NCBI GenBank assembly: GCA_947313885.1
Contig: CAMZNU010000015.1
Location: 1-64,000, forward strand
Length of the DNA: 64,000 nucleotides
Reading direction: 5' to 3'
Origin: an uncultured Clostridia bacterium
Lineage (GTDB): Bacteria > Bacillota > Clostridia > Lachnospirales > CAMZNU01
Positions 8,978 to 18,918 of this stretch are shown in pieces; position 1 is the first letter of the stretch; every line of letters begins with the position of its first letter. The notes under the pieces are model-generated. The model was not told the DNA's origin, made no database searches, and saw nothing but the letters and a program-made list of their open reading frames with translations. The position numbers and the translations under genes were made by a program.

Positions 8978-10042
8978 CTAAAACTCCTGTTCATACCTGA
9001 TTTTTGCATTTAAAAAGTCTGTATAATCATTTGTAAAATAATGACTACCCACTATCTCATCCTCAACAACAAAATATAAATAATCTGTATCTTTTGGATT
9101 TAGTGCCGCTTCTATTGATGCTAGTCCCGAATTACTTATTGGCGCTGGTGGTAACCCTTTATTTTTATACGTGTTATATTCTGATTCTACTTCCAAGTCT
9201 TCTAAGCTTAATACCTCTTTCCTTACATCTAATACGTATAATACTGTTGAACACATTTGTAAACTTATATCTTGCCTTAACCTATTATAAATAACTGATG
9301 ATGCTAACTCTCTTTCCTCTGGAACTCTTATCTCTTTTTCTATTATTGATGCTATCGTTAATACTTCACGTGTACTTAACTCTTTTTCCTTTGCCTTTAT
9401 TTTTAAGTCTTCTGTATAGATTTCTGAAAATCTATTCAACATTCTATTTATTATAGATTCTGATGATGCACCTTCATAAAAATTATACGTATCTGGAAAT
9501 AAAAATCCCTCTAAGTAATTAGTGCGTACCTCTTCTCCATCTAAAAACCATTTGTCAAACTTAGTACTGTTTACAATTTTTAAAAATTCTTCCTTACTAT
9601 CAAACCCTTTACTTTCTAACACTTCTCCAATTTCTTTTAATGTTAACCCTTCTCTTATCGTTACAGTTATTACATTATTTCTATCATCTATATTTGATAA
9701 TACTCTGTTTATTTCTTTGAAATCCATTTTATTACTTAAAAAATATGTACCTTTTTTTACTACATCCATATCGCCGTAAAATATTTTTGTATTTAATTTA
9801 AACAAAAAACTATTATCTATTATATTTTTCTCTTCTAACATTTGGACTACGTCACTAAATTCTTTATCTTTTTCTATTATAAAATCGCTTTCTATCTCCT
9901 CTTTTTCTCTAAACATATTGTCCGATATAGACAACGACGTTTCATAAACTTTTAATGTAATAAATACACCCGAAAATATTATGCCGAAAGTTATCATAAC
10001 ATTTATTACAATATTTATTGCTTCTAATTTTTGATTCTTCAT
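8978..10042 (-). CDS. mltG: Endolytic murein transglycosylase MltG
   Basis: A membrane-anchored lytic transglycosylase that cleaves nascent glycan strands and probably ends peptidoglycan chain growth. It has one N-terminal membrane segment (residues about 8-32), a LysM-like region (GTYFLSNKM), and the YceG catalytic domain. The catalytic Glu lies in LTIASIIEKEIRVPEER, followed by the family block SVIYNRLRQDISLQMCSTVLY. The frame extends ten codons upstream to 10072, but AGGAGG is placed correctly for the ATG at 10042, so I use that start. It is first in the mltG-trmR-trhP unit. Confidence 0.92.
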   Translation of the reverse strand: MKNQKLEAINIVINVMITFGIIFSGVFITLKVYETSLSISDNMFREKEEIESDFIIEKDKEFSDVVQMLEEKNIIDNSFLFKLNTKIFYGDMDVVKKGTYFLSNKMDFKEINRVLSNIDDRNNVITVTIREGLTLKEIGEVLESKGFDSKEEFLKIVNSTKFDKWFLDGEEVRTNYLEGFLFPDTYNFYEGASSESIINRMLNRFSEIYTEDLKIKAKEKELSTREVLTIASIIEKEIRVPEERELASSVIYNRLRQDISLQMCSTVLYVLDVRKEVLSLEDLEVESEYNTYKNKGLPPAPISNSGLASIEAALNPKDTDYLYFVVEDEIVGSHYFTNDYTDFLNAKIRYEQEF

Positions 10043-10094
10043 ATTTTGCCTCCTATTAAAAACATTATACATATTTATAAATAGTTATTCAATA

Positions 10095-10140
10095 AAATAA
10101 AACGGTAAATTACTTATAAAAGTAATTTACCGTTTTATTT
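10095..10140. terminator. Terminator after the sugar ABC transporter permease gene
   Basis: A perfect 20-bp stem (10095-10114 and 10121-10140) with a 6-base loop and flanking A/T runs lies between mltG and the end of the permease gene. It probably ends the chvE-mmsA-mmsB transcript. Confidence 0.87.
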
Positions 10141-10148
10141 ATACTTTT

Positions 10149-11321
10149 TTATTTTACATTTTTTCTGGTCTGTATATCGAATATAACTGCCAATACTAAT
10201 ATCGATCCTTTTATTATATATTGATATGATATATTTACACCCATTAAGTTCATTCCATTTGTAAGTGCCGCCATAACTATTGCACCTAATACCGAATTGG
10301 TTACTTTACCTACTCCACCGCTTGCCGATACTCCTCCTACATATGCTCCTGCTATCGCATCTAATTCAAACATTGCTCCTGCCGTCGTTGATGCCGATTG
10401 TAATCTTGACGTATACAACATTCCTGATATTACTGCTAACATTCCCATTGACGAAAATACGATTAATGTTATTTTTTCAACACTAATACCACTTAATCTT
10501 GCTGCCTCTGGGTTTCCTCCTACTGCATATATATGTCTACCTAATGATGTCTTCATCATAATCGTATGATATATAAAAGTTATTATACCAACTGTCACTA
10601 CTGTCCATGATATACCATTATATAAAGATAATTTATATGCTATATAAAACATTACACTTGATGTGAAAAATAATTTTAATATAAATAAATTACTACTTAT
10701 AACTTCAAATTTATAGTTCATTTTTATTTTTCTAGTATTAATTTCACTTAGTATATAAATTATTATTAATACTAACCCCACTATAATCGCCGTAGTATTT
10801 TTTATTCCAAACGCATCTACTTCAAAAAAACTAGGTATAAAATCATTTCCTAATGCATTAAATACTCTGTTTTTCACTATTATTGATCCCTTTTTTTCCG
10901 TTGCCAATAACAATGCACCCCTAAATATCAACATACCTGCTAATGTCGCAACAAATGCTGGCACATGTAGTTTAGCTACTAAAAACCCATTAAATAATCC
11001 TATTATCATACCCATTACTAAAACTATTGGTATGGCTATAAATAATGATATTCCTTTTGCTAGTAATAATGCTATTACAGCACCCATAAATCCCGCTATA
11101 TAACCTATCGACAAATCTATATGTCTTATAATTATAACTAATGTAACACCTATCGATAATACCGCTATATAACCTGTCTGGTTTAATAAGTTACTAAAGT
11201 TTCTAGCCGATAAAAACATGCCATTTGTCGTAGTCGTGAAAAAAATAAATATCGCAACTAATGCAATATACATTCCATATTCCCTTATGTTTTCTTTTAA
11301 AAGCTTTTTTAATTCTATCAT
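10149..11321 (-). CDS. mmsB: Monosaccharide ABC transporter permease (MmsB/GguB/XylH type)
   Basis: Inner-membrane permease of a CUT2-family sugar importer, 390 aa with about ten hydrophobic helices. Family blocks include NQTGYIAVLSIGVTLVII, RHIDLSIGYIAGFMGA and the C-terminal AVGGNPEAARLSGI followed by GAIVMAALTNGMNLMG. The closest named relatives are XylH of E. coli and GguB/MmsB; the ChvE-like binding protein in the same unit favours the latter. It begins 9 bases after the ATPase gene. Confidence 0.87.
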   Translation of the reverse strand: MIELKKLLKENIREYGMYIALVAIFIFFTTTTNGMFLSARNFSNLLNQTGYIAVLSIGVTLVIIIRHIDLSIGYIAGFMGAVIALLLAKGISLFIAIPIVLVMGMIIGLFNGFLVAKLHVPAFVATLAGMLIFRGALLLATEKKGSIIVKNRVFNALGNDFIPSFFEVDAFGIKNTTAIIVGLVLIIIYILSEINTRKIKMNYKFEVISSNLFILKLFFTSSVMFYIAYKLSLYNGISWTVVTVGIITFIYHTIMMKTSLGRHIYAVGGNPEAARLSGISVEKITLIVFSSMGMLAVISGMLYTSRLQSASTTAGAMFELDAIAGAYVGGVSASGGVGKVTNSVLGAIVMAALTNGMNLMGVNISYQYIIKGSILVLAVIFDIQTRKNVK

Positions 11322-11330
11322 TTTTTCTCC

Positions 11331-12845
11331 TTATTCTTTTACAGATAAACTTATTATGTTTTCTTCCGTTATATCCTCTGTTAATTCTCCCTTTAACTCA
11401 CCTTCTGCTATTACATAAACTCTATCACTCATCCCTATTACTTCTAATAACTCCGATGATATCATTATTATACTCATTCCTTTTGCTACCAACTCATTCA
11501 TTAAGCTATATATTTCAAACTTCGCACCTACATCAATCCCTCTCGTTGGCTCATCTAATATTAATATTTTAGGATCTGTATACAACCATTTAGCAAGGGA
11601 TACTTTTTGTTGGTTACCTCCACTTAAGCTACCTGTTTTTTGCTCTATAGATCCTGTCTTTATCGTTAATGACTTTCTATAATATTCCGCTACTTCTACT
11701 TCTTTATTTTCATCTACTTTTCCATTTACTACTAGATCTTCTAAGTTTGCCAACGTAATATTAGTTTTAATATCTTGCCCTAACACTAATCCATTTCCTT
11801 TTCTATCTTCCGTTACATATGCTATTCCTTTTTTAATCGCATCTTTTGTATTTCTAAAATGTACTTCTTTATTGTCTATTTTAATCTTACCGCTCAATTT
11901 ATATTTAGGTGTGTTCCCAAATATCGCTAATGCAAGTTCTGTTCTTCCCGCTCCCATTAATCCCGATATACCTACTATCTCACCTGTCTTAACGTTAAAT
12001 GATATTTCTTTTAATATTTCTTTATTAGTCCCTTGTTCCTTTGCTGTTAAATTTTCAACCTCTAATGATATTTCACCAATATTTTTATTTTCTCTCGCTG
12101 GATATATATTATCAATTTGACGCCCTACCATATTTTTTATTATTTCATCTTCACTTATTTCATCACCTGTTAATGTACATATATTTTTACCATCTCTTAT
12201 TACTGTAACGGTATCTGCTATAGCTGTAACCTCTTTTAATTTATGAGATATCATTATGCAAGTTACTCCCGTATTTTTTAACGTCTCTATCAATTTTAAT
12301 AAATTTTTACTATCATCTTCATTTAACGCCGCTGTCGGCTCATCTAATATTAAAATATCTACTTTTTCTCTTAACGCCTTTGCTATTTCTACTAATTGTT
12401 GTTTACCAATTCCTAAGTTTTTAACTTTTTCTGCAACGTTAACTTTTAACCCAACTTCCTTTAATAGTTTTTCCGCTTCCATTATATGTTCATTAAAATC
12501 AACGAACATCCCCTTCTTTCTTTCTGCCCCTAAAAATATATTTTCGTATATGCTCATTTCGGGAACTAATGCAAGTTCTTGATATATTATTGCTATTCCC
12601 TTCTTTTTACTTTCGGCAATATTTTTAAAATTTTGTTTTTCACCCTTTAAAATTATATTACCACTATACCCCGAACTATATACACCACTAACAATTTTCA
12701 TTAATGTAGATTTTCCAGCACCATTCTCACCACATAAAAAATGTATTTCTCCCTTTTTAATATTAATGTTAACATTATCTAATGCTTTAACACCTGGGAA
12801 CTCTTTTGTTACATTTACAAGTTCTAAAATAATATTGTTTTTCAT
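11331..12845 (-). CDS. mmsA: Monosaccharide ABC transporter ATP-binding protein (MmsA/GguA/XylG type)
   Basis: A duplicated ABC ATPase of about 504 aa that powers the sugar importer. The N-terminal half has Walker A GENGAGKSTLMK and Walker B ILILDEPTAAL. The C-terminal half has the degenerate loop GLMGAGRTELALAIFG, signature LSGGNQQKVSLAKWL and ILILDEPTRGID. This pattern is typical of CUT2 ATPases. The frame extends to 12866, but AAAGGAG is spaced for the ATG at 12845. The terminator-like hairpin upstream lies between it and the binding protein gene. Confidence 0.9.
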   Translation of the reverse strand: MKNNIILELVNVTKEFPGVKALDNVNINIKKGEIHFLCGENGAGKSTLMKIVSGVYSSGYSGNIILKGEKQNFKNIAESKKKGIAIIYQELALVPEMSIYENIFLGAERKKGMFVDFNEHIMEAEKLLKEVGLKVNVAEKVKNLGIGKQQLVEIAKALREKVDILILDEPTAALNEDDSKNLLKLIETLKNTGVTCIMISHKLKEVTAIADTVTVIRDGKNICTLTGDEISEDEIIKNMVGRQIDNIYPARENKNIGEISLEVENLTAKEQGTNKEILKEISFNVKTGEIVGISGLMGAGRTELALAIFGNTPKYKLSGKIKIDNKEVHFRNTKDAIKKGIAYVTEDRKGNGLVLGQDIKTNITLANLEDLVVNGKVDENKEVEVAEYYRKSLTIKTGSIEQKTGSLSGGNQQKVSLAKWLYTDPKILILDEPTRGIDVGAKFEIYSLMNELVAKGMSIIMISSELLEVIGMSDRVYVIAEGELKGELTEDITEENIISLSVKE

Positions 12846-12871
12846 TTTTACTCCTTTCACTTTCATTGTAG

Positions 12872-12920
12872 TTATTAAAAAAACGAGAATAATTTTAAAT
12901 TATTCTCGTTTTTTTAATAA
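12872..12920. terminator. Hairpin between binding-protein and ATPase genes
   Basis: A perfect 24-bp stem (12872-12895 and 12897-12920) with T runs sits in the 87-base gap between chvE and mmsA. It probably works as a partial terminator or mRNA 3'-end protector, letting the binding protein be made in excess of the membrane components, as is common in ABC sugar operons. Confidence 0.78.
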
Positions 12921-12932
12921 CCTAAGTTTTTA

Positions 12933-14048
12933 TTACAGTCCTACTTCTTCTTCTGTGTAATATCCTGTATCTATTAAAATTTCTTCTACGCTATCTTTAG
13001 TAATTATTTGTACGTCTGTAGTTATAGACAGTACGTCTATAACACCATTGTTATATAACTTAGTAACGTTAACATCCTTACCACTTAGTATATCTACAGC
13101 TAAATTAATTGTGTCGTTTGCTAATATTCTTACATCTTTAAATACTGACATGGATTGCTTTCCTTGCATTATATATTGAATAGAAGGAAGTTCCGCATCT
13201 TGTCCCGTTATATGTAAGTTCGTTATTTCCGCATCTGCATTAAATACATCCGCTATAGAACGTGCTGTACCATCATTAGGTGCTAATATAAATACTTCAC
13301 CCTTTTCATCTGTTTTTGCATTTGTTAAATGTGCTTCTGCTTTTTTCTTAGCTTCGTCAAAGTCCCAATTAGTTGTTACCTGACCAATTATTTGTGATTG
13401 CTCTTCTCTTGATAATTTTAATTTTTCTCGCAATTTTTTTGCTTCACTAGAATTAACTATTACAAATGTTCCATCCTCAATTTTAGGTTGTAATACATTC
13501 CAAGCTCCTTCGAAAAATAAAAATGCATTGTTATCACTAGCTGCTCCTGCATATAAATACAACGGTAACCCTGTTCTATCTCCTGCTTGTTCTATTAAAT
13601 AGTTTCCTTGTGCTTCTCCAACTGATACACTGTCAAATGTTACATAGTAGTCTACCGCATCTGTATCTGTTACAAGTCTATCGTACGCTATTACTCTAAT
13701 ACCTGCCGCTTTAGCCTCTTCTACAGCTGCTGCTGCTACTGTTCCATCATGGGCTGTTATTATTATAATATCCGCTTCTTTAGTAATTAGGTTTTCAATA
13801 TTTTGTTTTTCTATTGCTGAACTACCTTGGCTAAACATAATTTCTACTCTATAGTCTGTTTTACTTATTAATTCCTTGAACTTTTCTTCATCTTGTAACC
13901 ATCTCGGCTCATCTTTTGTAGGTAAAATTATACCTATTAACTCTTTTTCGTTCTCACCTAAGTCTGTAGCTTTGTCGTCATTTGAACAGCTAGCTAAAAA
14001 AGTTAATGATAATACTGTAAGTAAACACATTCTTAATATTTTTTTCAT
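12933..14048 (-). CDS. chvE: Sugar-binding lipoprotein of a multiple-monosaccharide ABC importer (ChvE type)
   Basis: Extracellular solute-binding lipoprotein, 371 aa. The signal ends in a lipobox LASC (Cys 21), so it is anchored on the outer face of the membrane. The periplasmic-binding type-1 fold shows AYDRLVTDTDAVDYYVTFD near residue 120 and HITGQDAELPSIQYIMQGK near 280, blocks shared with ChvE-type proteins rather than classical XylF. Probable ligands are aldoses such as glucose, galactose, xylose or arabinose. The start has AGGAGG. It is the first gene of the transporter operon. Confidence 0.86.
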   Translation of the reverse strand: MKKILRMCLLTVLSLTFLASCSNDDKATDLGENEKELIGIILPTKDEPRWLQDEEKFKELISKTDYRVEIMFSQGSSAIEKQNIENLITKEADIIIITAHDGTVAAAAVEEAKAAGIRVIAYDRLVTDTDAVDYYVTFDSVSVGEAQGNYLIEQAGDRTGLPLYLYAGAASDNNAFLFFEGAWNVLQPKIEDGTFVIVNSSEAKKLREKLKLSREEQSQIIGQVTTNWDFDEAKKKAEAHLTNAKTDEKGEVFILAPNDGTARSIADVFNADAEITNLHITGQDAELPSIQYIMQGKQSMSVFKDVRILANDTINLAVDILSGKDVNVTKLYNNGVIDVLSITTDVQIITKDSVEEILIDTGYYTEEEVGL

Positions 14049-14087
14049 ATTTTCCTCCTAATTCAATTACTATATTTACCATGTTAG

Positions 14088-14114
14088 CTTATATTTTTTT
14101 TCAATTTTTGTCAA
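14088..14114 (-). promoter_or_regulatory. Candidate promoter of the chvE operon
   Basis: On the minus strand TTGACA (14114-14109) is followed after 15 bases by TATAAG (14093-14088), about 40 bases before the chvE start codon. The -35 box is perfect, but the spacer is shorter than the usual 17 bases. Confidence 0.45.
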
Positions 14115-14926
14115 GTTTTTTCATGAAAGGTTGCACTATATACTTCTGCTTTATTTTATGTAAATATCATAATAAATTTTCTTACTACTTATAATAACTA
14201 TACTCCCCTTTATTACTTTTATTTTATACTTTTTTAAATTTTTTTTTATTAAACGGACTTAATTATTTACTTCTACATATCTAATTTCAAATATAACCAC
14301 ATTTTTATTTTTCCTAGTAAATAATTTATCTCATTAAATACTTTTAGAAACTTTTATTTCTTATTTACTTTTTAATTTTTGTTCTGCTTATTATCTGTAA
14401 TATGTATAAAATCTTTCATTAGTTTTAAGTTTTCACCTACTATTTTGATATTCTTAACTTTAATATTTTTTCATTTGTTTAGCTACATCTTTATTTTTTA
14501 TTGTATCTCTATCTTCCGTTAGTGGATTCCGTATTATTTTTACATCTATACCTTGCTTACGTTCTTTATATTTAACTTTCAAAATAATTTGTTTTTTTGT
14601 TGTCAAATACAACATTACCTACTTTTATTTGCTGTTACAAATTACATAATTTTAACGCTCTCCCTTTATATGTTATTTCTTCTTTTTATCTAGATAATTT
14701 TTTTATATTAATAAAATCCTATTTTTATTTTCATCCGTCTTTGTATAGATATAATCCTCTTTCATATCACACTTTTTAAACATATATTGACTTTGTTTCT
14801 CTTTTCTTGATTTCAATATGAAATAAATTCTTTGGTTATCTCTCTAATAATTTTTATTAATTTACATTTCTAACTGTTACTTGTCATCCTTTTTTATATT
14901 TTCTAATTACACATTCCTTCTTTTGG
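14115..14926 (-). pseudogene. Gene-free decayed stretch with remnants of an unidentified gene
   Basis: No intact gene fits in this stretch. On the minus strand between about 14790 and 14470, protein-like pieces appear in different frames, broken by stops: MKEDYIYTKTDENKNR, KVGNVVFDNKKTNYF and KERKQGIDVKIIRNPLTED ending in VAKQMKKY. Their order and codon use suggest one small gene inactivated by several frameshifts. I do not recognise its family. The rest of the stretch is featureless AT-rich DNA. Confidence 0.4.
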
Positions 14927-14976
14927 TATAAAAATAGCTACTATAGAATTTCATTTCCATAGTAGCTATTTTTATA
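14927..14976. terminator. Terminator after gatD
   Basis: A perfect 18-bp stem (14927-14944 and 14959-14976) lies 11 bases beyond the gatD stop, with a U run on the minus-strand transcript. Confidence 0.88.
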
Positions 14977-14986
14977 CTCCCGCTAT

Positions 14987-15721
14987 TTATTTATTAACTA
15001 ATTTATTTATAATGTACTCTTTTGCTAATATTTCATACTCATCATCTAATCTTTTTAATGTTATTTCTTTATTATATTTTTCTGCTAATGCATTTTTTAT
15101 TATCCTATCTGCTAAAATTGGGTTTTTCGATAATCCTGAGCCATGTAAATATGTTCCTATTGTGTTTTTATATACAACACCTTCATACCCATCTTCCCCA
15201 TTGTTTCCATATCCTACATTTGACACTACTTTTCCTAATGGTTCTACTTTATCTCCTAAATATGTCTTTCCAAAGTGGTTTTCAAACCCTACATATTTTA
15301 CATTGTTTCTAGTGTCTTCTATTACTATATTACCTATGAATCTTTTTTTACCGCTTTTAGTATATAAGTCTAATATTTCTAATCCCTTTATTTTTTCACC
15401 ACAAGATTTTTCATAATAGTTTCCTAATAACTGATATCCTCCGCATATAGCTAAAAACACTTTATTATTTTCTACATACGATTTTATTTTGTCTTTTTTT
15501 AATTCTAAATCTTCTGATACTATAGATTGCTCATAATCTTGACCACCACCAAAAAATACTATGTCATATTTCTCTTCCTCAAATTCATCATTTAATGATA
15601 CATTTGTTATATTTACTTTTATTCCTCTTTTTTCACATCTATACTTTAAAATTAATACGTTTCCTAAATCTCCATACGTATTTAATAAATCAGGGTACAA
15701 ATGGCATATATTAATTTCCAA
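14987..15721 (-). CDS. gatD: Lipid II isoglutaminyl synthase, glutaminase subunit GatD
   Basis: Class I glutamine amidotransferase that supplies ammonia to MurT, converting D-Glu of lipid II to D-isoglutamine. The catalytic Cys is in FLAICGGYQLLG (about residue 93) and the His in GTYLHGSGLSKNP (about 193). The frame is open to 15769, but the family begins at ICHLYPDLLNTYGDLGN, and a TTG at 15721 with AAGGAAGTG upstream gives the expected N terminus. With that start the gene follows the murT stop by 38 bases; the longer frame would overlap murT. Confidence 0.9.
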   Translation of the reverse strand: MEINICHLYPDLLNTYGDLGNVLILKYRCEKRGIKVNITNVSLNDEFEEEKYDIVFFGGGQDYEQSIVSEDLELKKDKIKSYVENNKVFLAICGGYQLLGNYYEKSCGEKIKGLEILDLYTKSGKKRFIGNIVIEDTRNNVKYVGFENHFGKTYLGDKVEPLGKVVSNVGYGNNGEDGYEGVVYKNTIGTYLHGSGLSKNPILADRIIKNALAEKYNKEITLKRLDDEYEILAKEYIINKLVNK

Positions 15722-15759
15722 TTTTAACACTTCCTTCACTTTTAGTTTTATTTTAAAAT

Positions 15760-17097
15760 TTATTCCCAATATGTCGTTATATATTTATTGTTGAATAAAT
15801 ATTTTCGTAATGATGTCATCGCCGTATACGTCGCTAATATATATACTTTTTCTTCTCTACATTTTTTAATTTTTTCTATTAATTCACTATTAGTACTAGC
15901 GAATATAAAATTTTTCCTGTTGAATCCTGCTATTTTTAACCTTACAGCCATGTCGTACTTTCTTTTTCCACCTATTAATACCGTTCTATCACTTACTATT
16001 TCTTCAAAGTCTACATCCCATATCCACGATATATCGCGACTATCAACATAATCATCATTTAATAACAATACTATAGCACTATTTTCATTTCTTTTTACTG
16101 TCATTAATGCTTCATTATATCCCGCTGGGTTTTTAACTAAAATAACCACAACATCTTTATTTCCTATTTTTATTGTTTCATGTCTTCCTTTAATTTCAAC
16201 GTATCCCTCTAAATACTCCAATATTTTTTCTTTTTTAATTCCTAATTCTCTACATATTCCATATGCACAAAGCACATTGTAACTATTATACATACCCGTT
16301 AATGTTATATTTAATAATTCATTTTCGATTTTTATTGTCATTTCATTTTCTGTCATTTCTACAACTTCATTTATACTATATTTTATCATCGGTCTTTTAT
16401 GTCCACATTTATCACAATAATAATCACCTAAATGATTATACGAAATAAATTTATAACTATATTCATTTTTACATATAGTGCAAAACTTACCCCCTATGTT
16501 CACTTTAGCTTTTGTATCATTTTTCATATCAAACCCAAAATAAATTTTCTCATTCTCTACATCCACATTTCCTAGCATAGGATCATCGCCATTTAATAAT
16601 AATTTTATTTCTTTTTTGTTTATACCTTCTTCTATTATTTTTAATGTCGTGTATACTTCACCATATCTATCTAACTGATCCCTAAATAAATTTGTTACTA
16701 CTATCATTTTTGGTGTTATATATTTAGTTACCAACCTTACATTAGCTTCATCTATTTCTATAACACCTATTCTCTTTTCATCTTTTTTTATTAATTTATA
16801 ATTATATATTAACGTTGTTGCTATACCATTTAACATATTTGCACCTGAACCGTTTGTTACTACTACTATCCCGTCCATCTCTAATACTTTAGTTACTAGT
16901 GATGTTGTCGTAGTTTTACCATTAGTCCCCGTTATAAATACTATGTCCATATTTCTACATACGTACTTTAATATGTTTGGACTTATTTTTAACCCTATCA
17001 TTCCTGGTAAACTCGTTCCTCTTTTCATGATATTTTTTGTTATTATAGCAACTACTTTTGTTACACCTATAGCTATAATATTTCTTACATTTTCCAT
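15760..17097 (-). CDS. murT: Lipid II isoglutaminyl synthase, Mur ligase subunit MurT
   Basis: Mur ligase-like ATPase that activates the D-Glu carboxylate of lipid II for amidation with GatD. It is 445 aa. The P-loop FITGTNGKTTTTSLV is near residue 55, and a four-cysteine zinc-ribbon insertion (CTIC...YYCDKCG) lies around 205-230, both typical of MurT. The C-terminal DUF1727 region follows. The start ATG has AGAGGTG. A candidate -10 box TATAAT lies at 17123-17118. The first eleven codons and the upstream region are duplicated farther upstream. Confidence 0.92.
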   Translation of the reverse strand: MENVRNIIAIGVTKVVAIITKNIMKRGTSLPGMIGLKISPNILKYVCRNMDIVFITGTNGKTTTTSLVTKVLEMDGIVVVTNGSGANMLNGIATTLIYNYKLIKKDEKRIGVIEIDEANVRLVTKYITPKMIVVTNLFRDQLDRYGEVYTTLKIIEEGINKKEIKLLLNGDDPMLGNVDVENEKIYFGFDMKNDTKAKVNIGGKFCTICKNEYSYKFISYNHLGDYYCDKCGHKRPMIKYSINEVVEMTENEMTIKIENELLNITLTGMYNSYNVLCAYGICRELGIKKEKILEYLEGYVEIKGRHETIKIGNKDVVVILVKNPAGYNEALMTVKRNENSAIVLLLNDDYVDSRDISWIWDVDFEEIVSDRTVLIGGKRKYDMAVRLKIAGFNRKNFIFASTNSELIEKIKKCREEKVYILATYTAMTSLRKYLFNNKYITTYWE

Positions 17098-17400
17098 TTA
17101 GCACCTCTTTTCTATTGATTATATTGTAACCTATTCCCACTCTACTTAATCACTTCATAACACTTTAAAACCCATATACATTTATTTAACTTTTTATTAT
17201 AATCTATATTAGCATATTTTTATTTTTTTGTTACCCTATAGCTATAATATTTCTTACATTTTCCATTTAGCACCTCTTTTTCCATCGATTACATTGTAAC
17301 CTATTCCCACTCTACTTAATCACTTCTTAACACTTTAAAACCATATACATTTATTAACTTTTTATTATAATCTATATTAGCATATTTTTATTTTTTTATC
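17066..17400. repeat. Tandem duplication of the murT start and upstream region (about 169-bp period)
   Basis: Bases 17066-17231 and 17235-17400 are nearly identical. The proximal copy contains the real murT start codon and leader. The distal copy contains the same ribosome site, ATG and codons MENVRNIIAIG, immediately followed by TAA, so it encodes an 11-residue truncated peptide. The candidate -10 box is TATAAT in the proximal copy but TGTAAT in the distal copy. Confidence 0.92.
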
Positions 17401-17518
17401 ACCATTAAAATATAATTTTTTCTTTTACATCTTATTCTACTATTTTTTATATTGCTTATTATATTTTAACTTGCTATACTTTTGTGACGTTCATAAATTA
17501 AAAGTTACGAGGTATATT

Positions 17519-18892
17519 ATGTTTACAAACTTAAAAAATAAATTTATTGGTGATAAAGCATTTTACTCATCTGTCTTTTTTATAGCACTACCTATAGCTA
17601 TGCAAGCATCTTTAACTGCTATAGCTCAATTAGTTGATAATGTAATGGTTGGGCGTTTAGGTGGTGACATCGTTGCCGCTGTCGGTGCTGCTAATCAACT
17701 TTTTTTTATCGTTATGGTAACCTTTTTGGGAATAGCGGGCGGTGGGCAAATATTCATTTCACAATATAAAGGCGCGAAAGATGACTTAGGCATAAAATCA
17801 TCTTTTCACAGTATGTTGATTTTATTATTTATTTTTTCATTGTTCACTTATTCAATTGTAAACATTTTTTCAACACAGCTTCTAAGTTTTTTTACAACTG
17901 ATCCCGAAGTTCTTAAAATAAGTAAGCATTATTTACGTGTTACTTCTATTACATACATTTTTTTTGGAATTACAACAGCATATTCTACAGGTTACCGTGG
18001 TATCGGTAAATCTAATATACCTATGTTCGTTAGTTTTACTACCGTTATAACTAACAGCATTCTAAATTTTTTATTCATCTTTGGTTTTGATTTTGGATTC
18101 ATTTCTTTAGAGCCTCAAGGATATATTGGTGCTGGATACGCAACCCTAATAGCTAGAATATTGGAAAGTGCGATAATTGTTATTGTTTCTTTTATTGTTC
18201 ATTCAAATATTAGAACAACTTTTTTTGACTTGTTTAGATTAAAATTTTTATACCTTAAAGCTATTACAAAAAAAGCTTTCCCTCTTACTATAAATGAATT
18301 TTTTTGGTCATTAGGTCAAACAACTTTATTTATACTTTATTCACAGCAAATTCCCGAAAACGTAGCTAGCTTTACAATAGCTTTTACTTTCATTAATATG
18401 TTCTTTGTTCTTATGACATCTACATCTACTGCCGTATCGATTATTCTTGGCAATAACTTAGGTTGTAATGAAATTGAACTCGCAAAATCAAACAGTTATA
18501 AACTTTTAGGTTTTTCATTTTTTGTAAGTGTAGGTTCCGTATTTTTTATATACGCATCAACTGGTTTAATTCCTATTTTATATAATGTAGATGATACTAT
18601 CATTCACGCAACAAAAAATATTATGACTTTAATGGCTATTTTCTTTCCTATATATTTTTTAACAGCTACTTGTTTTTATATTTTACGTGCTGGTGGTGAT
18701 ATCCGTTCTGTATTATTAATGGATACTACTTTTTCATGGACTATTATAATACCAATTTGTTTTGTTCTAAGATCAGTTTTAGGCGTTGACCTACTTATAT
18801 CTTTTGGTATTATACAAGCTTTGGAGTTTGGTAAACTACTCCTTGGCTTTAAATTTATATCAACAAACCGATGGGCGAAAAATTTAACATAA
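17519..18892 (+). CDS. MATE family efflux transporter (first copy)
   Basis: A Na+- or H+-driven multidrug/toxin exporter of the inner membrane, 457 aa with about 12 hydrophobic segments in two MatE halves. Recognisable blocks are ALPIAMQASLTAIAQLVDN, MVGRLGGDIVAAVGAANQ and GGGQIFISQYKGAKDD. The frame is open from 17471, but GAGGT lies correctly before the ATG at 17519. It is a paralogue of the next gene; both end in RWAKNLT. Substrate is unknown. Confidence 0.9.
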   Translation: MFTNLKNKFIGDKAFYSSVFFIALPIAMQASLTAIAQLVDNVMVGRLGGDIVAAVGAANQLFFIVMVTFLGIAGGGQIFISQYKGAKDDLGIKSSFHSMLILLFIFSLFTYSIVNIFSTQLLSFFTTDPEVLKISKHYLRVTSITYIFFGITTAYSTGYRGIGKSNIPMFVSFTTVITNSILNFLFIFGFDFGFISLEPQGYIGAGYATLIARILESAIIVIVSFIVHSNIRTTFFDLFRLKFLYLKAITKKAFPLTINEFFWSLGQTTLFILYSQQIPENVASFTIAFTFINMFFVLMTSTSTAVSIILGNNLGCNEIELAKSNSYKLLGFSFFVSVGSVFFIYASTGLIPILYNVDDTIIHATKNIMTLMAIFFPIYFLTATCFYILRAGGDIRSVLLMDTTFSWTIIIPICFVLRSVLGVDLLISFGIIQALEFGKLLLGFKFISTNRWAKNLT

Positions 18893-18918
18893 ATTAAAAA
18901 ACCATCGTATTATACTGT

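Noticed and set aside
12933-14048. D-xylose-specific XylF
   Set aside because: Sequence blocks around residue 120 and the long insert after residue 200 fit the broader ChvE multiple-sugar type better, so I do not claim xylose specificity.
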